A stretch of DNA of 64,000 nucleotides, from assembly GCF_009184905.1 (NCBI RefSeq), contig NZ_WESC01000012.1, positions 43,646 to 107,645 on the forward strand. The letters are read 5' to 3'. This DNA comes from Parvibaculum sedimenti (GTDB taxonomy: Bacteria; Pseudomonadota; Alphaproteobacteria; Parvibaculales; Parvibaculaceae). The position numbers and the translations under genes were made by a program. The first letter of the stretch is position 1. The number at the start of each line of letters is the position of its first letter. The notes beneath the pieces are model-generated. The model saw only the letters and a program-made list of their open reading frames with translations, ran no database searches and was not told the origin of the DNA. Of this stretch, positions 37,888 through 44,628 are shown one piece after another.

Positions 37888-38498
37888 TTCACAAGTGCCT
37901 TCAACGCGGCTTCTACGAGGGGCAGGCGATCATTGCCGAAATACATGTCAGTCTTGTCGACGAACATCGTGGGGGAGCCGAAGCCGCCACGGGCGATGAC
38001 TTCCTCGGTATTGTCGCGCAACCGCTTCTTGACGTCGTCATCCTTCATGCGGCGGCTCACCATATTCCAGTCGAGCCCCACCTCGGCGCAGATGGCGGCG
38101 AGAACATCCGGCTGGCTGATGTCCTTCAACTCGCCCCAATAGGTGCGGAAGGTCGCGCGGGCAAAGGCCGGTAGCTTGCCCTCGTCGCCAGCAACGACGG
38201 CCGCGCGCATGGCGTCCACTGCACGGACGGGAAAGACCGGCGGCTGGCCGATCTCGACGCCGCAGAAGCGTGCCCAGTCCTGAAGGTCCTTCACGTAGTA
38301 GCGGGCCTTCACCGGATTGGGATTTGCGCGCTGCTCATAGACCGTATCGTTGACGGCATTGAAGATGCCGCCGACAAGCACCGGCCGCCAGTCGATCACC
38401 GCCCCCGCCCGCTCGGCCAGCGCCTCGACGCGGCTGAAGGCGAGATAGGTCCATGGGCTCGAGCAGTCGAAGAAGAATTCGAGGACAGGTTTCGGCAA
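37884..38498 (-). CDS. DsbA-fold protein, 2-hydroxychromene-2-carboxylate isomerase type
   Basis: About 204 aa. FFFDCSSPWTYLAFSRVEAL holds the GST-like active-site Ser region, GGFGSPTMFVDKTDMYFGND the cis-Pro loop and C-terminal signature. This matches HCCA isomerases, glutathione-dependent enzymes of naphthalene-type aromatic breakdown; many genomic members have other unknown substrates. The start is doubtful: no ATG lies in range, and I used TTG at 38498, directly before the first strand. A TTG at 38597 would add a low-complexity 33-residue tail. Confidence 0.83.
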   Translation of the reverse strand: MPKPVLEFFFDCSSPWTYLAFSRVEALAERAGAVIDWRPVLVGGIFNAVNDTVYEQRANPNPVKARYYVKDLQDWARFCGVEIGQPPVFPVRAVDAMRAAVVAGDEGKLPAFARATFRTYWGELKDISQPDVLAAICAEVGLDWNMVSRRMKDDDVKKRLRDNTEEVIARGGFGSPTMFVDKTDMYFGNDRLPLVEAALKALVK

Positions 38499-38798
38499 GG
38501 GCTCTGGCTTTCCTGCTTGTTCTGGTTTTGCCGAGTGTCGCCCGCAAGGGCCGGCGCCGCAAGGCGCGCCCGGCTGTGCCAAGCCCCGCTGTGCCAAGGA
38601 TGTACAGCACTAGCATTTCCGGTGTGCCCGTGTCGAAGCGGGACAATGCATGAGTGCGACGACGCTGCAACTCCCCCGGAAAACCACGAGATTCGACAAA
38701 TCCAGACAGATCACATCTGCTGGCATACCGGTTGCACTCATGAGTTCGACTTCGGTTTCTGCCCATCTGGAACCGAACTGGAACTCAGGAGACCCATC
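38499..38798. other. Divergent gap between HCCA isomerase-like gene and hfaB
   Basis: About 300 bp. The only clear signal is the ribosome site CAGGAGACCC ahead of the hfaB GTG. Promoters for both directions should lie here, but I could not place them. Confidence 0.3.
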
Positions 38799-39875
38799 GT
38801 GTTCGCAACCGTGAAGTCGATATCGGCACATAAGGGACTGGCCGCGCGCACGCTTGGCCTGCTCTCCATCGCCTTCGCCTTGACCGGCTGCATCACGCCG
38901 AGCGCGGGATCGAACGGGCAATATACGACGCCGGTGGGCGACGCTCCCGTCATCAGCAACGAGACGCCCTACTCCTCGGCGCTGCGCTGCCTTGCCTCGC
39001 ATATTCCCAGCGACATTCAGGCGAGCCGCATCGCGGTTGGCAATATTCGCGACTATACGGGCAAGGAAGAAGCCGACGGTTCGGGCCGCAAACTCACGCA
39101 GGGCGCGTCATTGATGGCGATGTCGGCGCTGGGGAAGGCGGGCGTTCCGCTGGTCGAGCGCTACGATACCTCCGTCACCGAGCTCGAACTCAAATATACG
39201 AACAACAAGCTCATCGGCGACGCGCAGCCGAATGGCGACTATCGCAAGATCTTCGCGGGCGAAATTCGTGGCAGCGACTATTACCTTGTCGGCGGCATCA
39301 CAGAACTCAACTTCAACATCCGGTCGGGCGGCGTTTCGGCCTCCGTCGCAAGCTCGTCGGATCAGGGCTGGGGCGCGAATGCGGGCGGCAAGCTCTATGT
39401 GATGAATATCGGCCTCGACCTCCGCCTCGTGAACAGCCGCACACTGGAAGTCGTCGACTTCGTGTCCTACCAGAAGCAGATCGTCGGCCATGAAGTCAGC
39501 GCGGGTGTGTTCGATTTCCTCGGCGGCAATCTCTTCGACGTCGGTGCGGGCGAAAGCGCGATGGAGCCGATCCAGCTCGCTGTGCGTTCGGTCGTCGAAC
39601 GCGCGGTCCTGAAGATGCTGGTGCCGCTCTATCATGTGGACCCGAGCCAGTGCGCGAAATTCGGCGCCAAGGGCGACCCGATGGGCAAGATCGACTATCG
39701 TCAGACGAACCCCGATGCCGTCGATCATCGTCCGGTGCGCGACGACGCCCCGCGCGAGGCGGAAGCGGCAATGCCCGCCGCACCCGTTCGCAAAAAGGCG
39801 CAAGCCGATGAATCTCCCTACGCTTATTATAGCCCGATCGACAATAGCGCCGGCCTGCGCGGACAGGTCAACTGA
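38799..39875 (+). CDS. hfaB: CsgG/HfaB-type outer-membrane secretion lipoprotein
   Basis: 358-aa lipoprotein: signal peptide with lipobox AFALTGC, so Cys is lipidated. The CsgG domain follows closely the HfaB type known from Caulobacter holdfast anchoring: ETPYSSALRCLASHI, RIAVGNIRDYTGKEEADGSG, LTQGASLMAMSALGKAGVPL, ELELKYTNNKLIGD, YYLVGGITELNFNIRSGG and LEVVDFVSYQKQIVGHEVSA. CsgG proteins form the outer-membrane pore for curli-like subunits. The C-terminal 70 residues are Pro/Ala-rich. The GTG at 38799 has AGGAG upstream and starts the signal peptide. HfaA and HfaD homologues are not adjacent. Confidence 0.85.
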   Translation: MFATVKSISAHKGLAARTLGLLSIAFALTGCITPSAGSNGQYTTPVGDAPVISNETPYSSALRCLASHIPSDIQASRIAVGNIRDYTGKEEADGSGRKLTQGASLMAMSALGKAGVPLVERYDTSVTELELKYTNNKLIGDAQPNGDYRKIFAGEIRGSDYYLVGGITELNFNIRSGGVSASVASSSDQGWGANAGGKLYVMNIGLDLRLVNSRTLEVVDFVSYQKQIVGHEVSAGVFDFLGGNLFDVGAGESAMEPIQLAVRSVVERAVLKMLVPLYHVDPSQCAKFGAKGDPMGKIDYRQTNPDAVDHRPVRDDAPREAEAAMPAAPVRKKAQADESPYAYYSPIDNSAGLRGQVN

Positions 39876-39905
39876 TCCACGCGACGGTGCATGGAACGAC
39901 AAATC

Positions 39906-39931
39906 GGGGAGGGCTCATGCCCTCCCCTTTT
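39906..39931 (+). terminator. Intrinsic terminator after hfaB
   Basis: 9-bp stem GGGGAGGGC / GCCCTCCCC around TCAT, then TTTTCC. It lies just before the convergent small membrane gene. Confidence 0.85.
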
Positions 39932-39935
39932 CCGT

Positions 39936-40295
39936 TCAATTTATCGGACCGAAGGCCGGCGGCGCGCCGAACCGCGCATAGGCTTCAATGCCTGCGCGGG
40001 TGAACGCGGCGTAGAGCCAGAGCGTCGCGAGGCTCGCCGCGAACCAGACAAAAAGCGCGATGGCAACGTGGCGCCGCCCCGCCTGGGGCGCGACATGATC
40101 GCGATAGAGCGCCGCGAAGGCAGCAAACATCGTAGCCTCGATGCCCGGCAGAATGACGACTGCCAGGTCGACGAAGCTCTCTGCGCGTGCCGATGCCAAC
40201 GCAAGGCCAAGATAGAGAACGAGCGCCGTGCCGACAGCGGCAAGGCGCGGGTTTGCTGCTATCAAAGGGCCGGGATGTATCTGTTTCATGAGCAT
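39936..40295 (-). CDS. Small inner-membrane protein of unknown function
   Basis: 119 aa with three hydrophobic helices (LAAVGTALVLYLGLALASA, FVDLAVVILPGIEATMFAAF, HVAIALFVWFAASLATLWLY). No family recognised. The ATG at 40295 follows GGGGGGAGAGACC, much better than upstream in-frame starts. Confidence 0.65.
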   Translation of the reverse strand: MLMKQIHPGPLIAANPRLAAVGTALVLYLGLALASARAESFVDLAVVILPGIEATMFAAFAALYRDHVAPQAGRRHVAIALFVWFAASLATLWLYAAFTRAGIEAYARFGAPPAFGPIN

Positions 40296-40389
40296 GGTCT
40301 CTCCCCCTGTTGTCGGCGCACAAGTCTCCGTTCGGCCACGCATGATTTTGCGGGCCGGCAAGCGCCGGAATGAAATGCGTGTCTCGTCG

Positions 40390-40458
40390 TTAAGCGCGTG
40401 AAGGCGGCGCGCAGATTTCGCCGCGCCGGTCTTCGGCAATCCTCTTGAGATTTCTCAT
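40390..40458 (-). CDS. Possible 22-residue peptide
   Basis: Short frame MRNLKRIAEDRRGEICAPPS plus RA, with an excellent GCAGGAG ribosome site six bases ahead. It lies between a strong hairpin (40501-40531) and the small membrane gene. No homologue known; it may be a leader or regulatory peptide, or chance. Confidence 0.3.
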   Translation of the reverse strand: MRNLKRIAEDRRGEICAPPSRA

Positions 40459-40500
40459 ATGAACTCCTGCGGTGTGATCACCGGCAGGAACCTGAAACGA

Positions 40501-40531
40501 CAAGGGCCCCAACCGGTTTGTGGGGCCCTTG
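40501..40531. other. Strong isolated hairpin
   Basis: Perfect 11-bp stem CAAGGGCCCCA / TGGGGCCCTTG around a 9-nt loop. Neither side has a clear T-run, so it is an atypical terminator, an attenuator, or a processing site between the two minus-strand peptide frames. Confidence 0.55.
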
Positions 40532-40552
40532 AAGTCGCGTTTGCAGGCTAAA

Positions 40553-40639
40553 TCAGCGCGTGCGGAAACGACCGGGCCCCGTGGGCACGTATTCGCGGCC
40601 AAAGGCCGAGGAATGGAAGTTTCGCACAACGTGTGTCAT
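40553..40639 (-). CDS. Possible 28-residue peptide
   Basis: Frame MTHVVRNFHSSAFGREYVPT followed by GPGRFRTR, directly upstream of the hairpin. The sequence has protein-like composition (aromatic and basic residues, codons typical of the genome) but a weak ribosome site. Downstream of the MATE gene on the same strand. Confidence 0.3.
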   Translation of the reverse strand: MTHVVRNFHSSAFGREYVPTGPGRFRTR

Positions 40640-40728
40640 GGCGCGCAACATACAGGCGAGTCGTCCGTATGCAAACCGATATTCGGAACGCATCGGAAAA
40701 TTGCCGCCCACTGTGGCAGAACTGTCGC

Positions 40729-42147
40729 CTAGAGCGTCCGCGACCCGATCATCCCCGACATCCAGGCGAAGCGGAACACCATGGCGGAGGCGCAGCAGAA
40801 CAGGCCCAGGATGAAGGCCATCCAGACGCCAACGCCTTCAAAACCGAACACGAAGACGAAGAGCAGCGCCGCCGGGAACCCGACGACCCAGTAGCTCACA
40901 CCATTGATCCACATGGGCGCCTGCGCGTCTTTCAGCCCTCGCAACGAGAGGCTGAGCGTCACCTGCAGCGCATCGAAGAACTGGAAGGCGGCACCGAGAC
41001 GCAGGAAGACGATTGCGTGTTCGATGACATTGACGTTAGCCGGATCATGCGCATCGATATAGAAGCCGACGATCTGACGCGGAAAGACGGCGAAGGCCAG
41101 TCCGGTCAGGATCATGAAGAGCTGCCCGAGCACCGAGGCCGTGATACCCGCGAGACGCACGCGCGGCATGTCCTTCGCGCCCGCGGCGAGCCCCACCCGC
41201 ACCGTCGCCGCCGTCGCGACACCGAGCGGCACCATGAAGGCGAGCGCGACGGCATTGAGCGCAACCTGATGCGCGGCGACGCTCTCCGTGCCGAAATAGC
41301 CCATAATGAGCGTTCCGGAATTGAAGAACATGGCTTCGAAGATCATCGTCATGCCGATCGGCAGGCCGAGCCGGACCACCTCCGCGAGCTTGGGCCAGGC
41401 AGGCCGCATGAAACGGTGGAAAATTCGATAGCTCGCAAGCGACGGCGTGACGAGGATCGCGATGAGAAGCGCGAAGAAGCTGAACGCGAAGGAAAGCGCG
41501 CTCGCCCAGCCCGCGCCGAGGAGCCCCATGCGCGGCGCGCCGAAATGCCCGAAGATCAAGGCATAGCCGAGCGTCGCATTGACGACCACCGTCAGCATCA
41601 TGACGACGAGCGCCGCCCGGGGATGGCTCAAGGCATTGGTGTAGCCACGCAGCACATTGAAGGCGAGCGTGAACGGCAGGCCGAACATCAGCACATGCAT
41701 GAAGGCGCCTGCATCGGCGCAGAGCCTGGCGGGCTCGCCGAGCAGCAGGAGAATGTCACCAGTGAAATAGAGCAGCAGCATCATCGGCGGCGATATGAGC
41801 AGGATTGCCCAGAGCGCCATGCGCACGCTGGCGCGAACAGCGGGGGCAGCGAAGCGCTTCTCGCCCAGGGTATGCGCGATCATCGGAGCGACCGCGACGG
41901 CGGGCCCCATGCCGAGCAGCCACATGGCCCAATAGATGCTGAGCGCCAGCGCCGAAGCCGCGAGCGCATCCTTGCTATAGGCGCCAAGCATCAGCACGTC
42001 GATCGTACCGACACCCATCTGGGCGAGCTGTGTAATTACAATGGGCCCCGCAAGCCGCAACAGCGCGCGCGCCTCGATCTTCCAGGCCGGAGCGACATGG
42101 GCTCCAACGTCTGTTGTTGTCTGAATATTCTGAATTGAATCGGTCAT
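40729..42147 (-). CDS. MATE family efflux transporter
   Basis: 472-aa inner-membrane cation-coupled drug/toxin exporter with about 12 helices in two related halves. ARALLRLAGPIVITQLAQMG and LSIYWAMWLLGMGPAVAVAP in the first half and VVRLGLPIGMTMIFEAMFFN with PLGVATAATVRVGLAAGA in the second are typical of the NorM branch. A leader of about 200 bases with several hairpins and an intrinsic terminator precedes it (42203-42325), so its expression is probably controlled by premature termination. Confidence 0.94.
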   Translation of the reverse strand: MTDSIQNIQTTTDVGAHVAPAWKIEARALLRLAGPIVITQLAQMGVGTIDVLMLGAYSKDALAASALALSIYWAMWLLGMGPAVAVAPMIAHTLGEKRFAAPAVRASVRMALWAILLISPPMMLLLYFTGDILLLLGEPARLCADAGAFMHVLMFGLPFTLAFNVLRGYTNALSHPRAALVVMMLTVVVNATLGYALIFGHFGAPRMGLLGAGWASALSFAFSFFALLIAILVTPSLASYRIFHRFMRPAWPKLAEVVRLGLPIGMTMIFEAMFFNSGTLIMGYFGTESVAAHQVALNAVALAFMVPLGVATAATVRVGLAAGAKDMPRVRLAGITASVLGQLFMILTGLAFAVFPRQIVGFYIDAHDPANVNVIEHAIVFLRLGAAFQFFDALQVTLSLSLRGLKDAQAPMWINGVSYWVVGFPAALLFVFVFGFEGVGVWMAFILGLFCCASAMVFRFAWMSGMIGSRTL

Positions 42148-42202
42148 TTGACGGGCTTTGTTCTGCGGAGCCCGATGAACGATGGAGGTGTCGAAGCGGA
42201 CA

Positions 42203-42242
42203 AAAAAATACCCTCCGGAGCGGACATCGGGCTCGGGAGGGT
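42203..42242 (-). terminator. Intrinsic terminator inside the MATE leader
   Basis: ACCCTCC pairs with GGAGGGT and, after one G-G mismatch, GAGC with GCTC; on the minus strand TATTTTTTTG follows. It lies 55 bases upstream of the MATE ATG, so it would stop transcription before the gene unless relieved. Confidence 0.75.
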
Positions 42243-42325
42243 TCGATCCTTGGGATCCTGCGGATTGTTAGTCCGCGCGTTCCTCGCGAGTCATCGGCAC
42301 GCACGGCGATACGCGATCGCCGTGC
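42203..42325 (-). ncRNA. Highly structured leader RNA upstream of the MATE gene
   Basis: Read on the minus strand, a chain of hairpins: a perfect 10-bp stem GCACGGCGAT/ATCGCCGTGC (42301-42325), CGCG-loop-CGCG (42276-42288), GCGGA/TCCGC with a 7-nt loop (42260-42276), GATCC/GGATC (42245-42257), then the terminator (42203-42242). In addition GAGCCCGATG in the terminator (42234-42225) is fully complementary to CATCGGGCTC (42177-42168) between terminator and ATG, allowing an alternative fold. A weak promoter TTGACT-17-TAACCA (42433-42405) would start such an RNA. It matches no riboswitch class I can name. Confidence 0.55.
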
Positions 42326-42480
42326 GGCGCCTTATCTGCGGTGCTGATTGAACTCGCCATGAATTTGCTCGCTCGAACGCAGGCCCGGCCTGCTGGGAGT
42401 GAAATGGTTACGCCTCGCATTTGCCCGAGTCAACCGGACGGCCTGGCTCTGCGGCCCCGCGAGGCCATTGAGCCAACAAA

Positions 42481-42507
42481 AAAGGGAGAGCCGATGGCTC
42501 TCCCTTT
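42481..42507 (-). terminator. Terminator after the Asn/Thr-repeat protein gene
   Basis: Perfect 12-bp stem AAAGGGAGAGCC / GGCTCTCCCTTT around GAT, continued on the minus strand by T residues (TTTTTTGTTGG). The plus strand also has GTCTTTT, so it may act both ways. Confidence 0.88.
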
Positions 42508-42529
42508 GTCTTTTGCGATCCGCAGCCGC

Positions 42530-43534
42530 TCAGTAGCCGACACCGCCGGAGAACCAGGCGCCACCACCGGCGCTGACGACCTGCTCGGCCTTGTCAGTCT
42601 TGCGGACCATCACTTCCGCATAGCCCGGACGTCCCTCGTGCCGGTCGCCGCGCGCAAGACGCCCCTGCGCGGGTGCGCAGGCCAGCATGCCGTTCGAGCC
42701 GTGGCGCAGCGCCTCGCCCTCGTGGCATTCGATGGTGTAGCCGGCGGTGTAATCCGCAACCTTGCGCCCCTCACCGCCCGCGAGGCGGCCAATCGTGGCG
42801 ACGAGCATGTCGCCGGAAAGGCAGCGGAAGAGTTCCACATCATCCTGCGGTCCGACTTCAAGCGAGGGCGTGCTGATGCGGGCCGCTTCTTCAAGGCCCT
42901 TGGCACTGACGCAGACGCCTTTGACCGGCTTCATGACAACTTCGTTGCGCACAACCACATTGAGAGCGCCCATGGGCATCGCCTGCGGCGCGGCGACATA
43001 ATAGCTGCCGCCACCGCCACCCGAACCATTACCGTTGCCGATGCCGTAACCGCTGCCGCCTGAATTGCTGCGGCCTGTGCTGCTACTCGCGCCTGTTGCG
43101 CGGCTTGCGGCATTGGCCGCCGTTTCCGCATTTGCGTTAGCGACCGAGGACGCCGTCGCAAATGCGGACGTGTTCACCGTCACGCTCACATTATTGACGT
43201 TCGTATTGGTGTTCGTGTTGGTGTTGGTGTTGGTGTTGGTGTTCGTATTCGTGTTGGCGTTCTGATTGTTGTTGTAGTTGTTGTTTTCGTTGAGGTTGAC
43301 GTTCTTGTTGATGATGCCGGTGCTGCTGCCGCCGCCACCTTCCTCGCAACCGCAATCATCCGCAGGCGGCGGGGGCGGCGGCGAAGGTTCCTGGCAACCG
43401 CAATCCTCCTGCGAGCCACCGCTGTAATCCGTGCCTGCTCCGGCAAAGGCGGGCGCCGCGCCCAACAGGCCATAGGTTCCGAGGCCCAGCCCAAATGCCA
43501 GGGCGGCCGTCGCGAAGGTAGTCGAGTGTTTCAT
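42530..43534 (-). CDS. Exported Cys-rich protein with Asn/Thr repeats
   Basis: 334 aa with a signal peptide (cleavage near APAFAGAG). The mature N-terminus has two DCGC motifs around a poly-Pro run, then an Asn-rich region with about nine NT dipeptides, then an Ala/Ser/Asn linker and a Gly/Ser-rich stretch. The C-terminal 130 residues are globular with four Cys (GVCVSAKG, LFRCLSGD, TIECHEGE, LACAPA), likely disulfide-bonded. The layout is that of a surface or extracellular matrix protein and could be a client of the CsgG-type pore 3 kb away (inference). CCAGGAG precedes the ATG. Confidence 0.7.
   Translation of the reverse strand: MKHSTTFATAALAFGLGLGTYGLLGAAPAFAGAGTDYSGGSQEDCGCQEPSPPPPPPADDCGCEEGGGGSSTGIINKNVNLNENNNYNNNQNANTNTNTNTNTNTNTNTNTNVNNVSVTVNTSAFATASSVANANAETAANAASRATGASSSTGRSNSGGSGYGIGNGNGSGGGGGSYYVAAPQAMPMGALNVVVRNEVVMKPVKGVCVSAKGLEEAARISTPSLEVGPQDDVELFRCLSGDMLVATIGRLAGGEGRKVADYTAGYTIECHEGEALRHGSNGMLACAPAQGRLARGDRHEGRPGYAEVMVRKTDKAEQVVSAGGGAWFSGGVGY
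43200..43259. repeat. Hexanucleotide repeat coding for (NT)n
   Basis: Ten or so degenerate 6-bp units of the type GTTGGT/GTTCGT on the plus strand encode the Asn-Thr repeat of the exported protein. Such tracts change length by slippage in whole dipeptides. Confidence 0.75.
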
Positions 43535-43886
43535 CCTTGCACTCCTGGCCCGGAAGGGCACGTTCTGCTGCGCCAATGGGGCGCCTTGGCCCCCTCAATG
43601 CGAAAGACGTGCCGTCCCGGACTCGCCCGCCGGCCGGAAGCGAAACACTATGAAACGCGGGCGAACGGATCGGCATTGCGAGTGCTGGCATGCTTTCTGC
43701 TCTCCACCCCATGCGAACGGACTTCGTGCCGCCTTGCGTCTCCGTTCGGGACGAAAGGCCACAAAAAGATTTCGTGAAGGCTGCTCCGATACGGGACGCG
43801 CCTTCGAGTTTGGACTAGCATTCTCGTTCTGGGCAAAGGGGGGGCTTCCCTGCCGGGCGAGACAGGCGCGGCAGGGAATGAGTGCG
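43535..43886. other. Divergent region between repeat protein and PAS protein genes
   Basis: 352 bp without a convincing gene. GGACTAGCATTCTC near 43814-43827 might include a plus-strand -10 box. No operator or RNA structure stands out. Confidence 0.3.
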
Positions 43887-44561
43887 ATGAAGCACAAGAC
43901 GACACAGGCGCTCTTCGACTACTGGAACGTCATGCGCGCGGGCCGCCCCGCGCCGCTGCGCAGCGAGATCGAGCCGGGCGCCATCCGCCGCCTTCTTCCC
44001 CATGTGTTCATTCTTGAGCGGCATGACAAGCAGAGCTACCGCTTCCGCCTTGCCGGCACGGGCCTTTGCAGCGTCTACGGAATGGAGTTTCGTGGGCACA
44101 ATTTCCTCTCCATGTGGCAGGACGATTGCCGGGAAAGCCTCGACAAGGCGCTTGTCGAAGTGACGGCCAATGGCAATGTCGCCATCGTCGAATACACGGC
44201 CTCAACAAACGATCACCGCGAAGCGGCCTTCGAAATGATCCTGATGCCGCTGGCGCAGGAGAATGGCGCAATCACGCGCGTACTCGGCGCCGCCGTACCG
44301 ATGAACGAGAGCGTATGGATTGGCGATCGCCTCCTCGCGCGCCAGTGGATCGACCGTCTGAAGATTGCCGATCCCGAGCGCATGCCGAAACGTGCCTTCA
44401 CCCAGCCCTCCGCTGAGGCCGCACGGCGGATCGTGCGCGAAAGGCCGCCCGTTATCAGCGCAGCGATCGCGAGCCTCGCCCATCGCCGCCCGCCGCTCCG
44501 CGGCGAGCGCTCTTACCTGCGCCTCATCAAGACGGCCACGTTCAGCGACGAGCAGCAGTGA
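43887..44561 (+). CDS. PAS domain (PAS_5 family) protein
   Basis: 224-aa protein of an alphaproteobacterial PAS family. Characteristic segments are LFDYWNVMRAGRPAPLRSEI, GAIRRLLPHVFILE and YRFRLAGTGLCSVYGMEFRG, then EYTASTNDHREAAFEMILMP. It has no output domain, so it may be a sensor or regulator working through protein contacts. The C-terminal 60 residues are basic and unstructured. I used the ATG at 43887, nine bases after AGGGA; 43878 is an alternative. Confidence 0.82.
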   Translation: MKHKTTQALFDYWNVMRAGRPAPLRSEIEPGAIRRLLPHVFILERHDKQSYRFRLAGTGLCSVYGMEFRGHNFLSMWQDDCRESLDKALVEVTANGNVAIVEYTASTNDHREAAFEMILMPLAQENGAITRVLGAAVPMNESVWIGDRLLARQWIDRLKIADPERMPKRAFTQPSAEAARRIVRERPPVISAAIASLAHRRPPLRGERSYLRLIKTATFSDEQQ

Positions 44562-44579
44562 GCCGCACCAGACCAACAA

Positions 44580-44604
44580 AAAGGCCGGCGCTAGCGCCGG
44601 CCTT
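44580..44604. terminator. Bidirectional terminator between PAS and GMC genes
   Basis: Near-perfect palindrome AAGGCCGGCGCT / AGCGCCGGCCTT flanked by AACAAAAA on the left and TCTGTTTC on the right; it can end both convergent transcripts. Confidence 0.85.
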
Positions 44605-44628
44605 TCTGTTTCAGCCTTGAACCTGCGA

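Noticed and set aside
40633..42138. 501-codon plus-strand frame opposite the MATE gene
   Set aside because: His/Glu/Arg-rich composition typical of the reverse complement of hydrophobic codons; MATE is clear on the other strand.
42236..42276. tRNA-like pieces: GGGTTCGATCC and a 5-bp stem with loop TTGTTAG
   Set aside because: The T-arm-like part precedes the anticodon-like part on the same strand and no acceptor or D stem exists; better explained as hairpins of the MATE leader.
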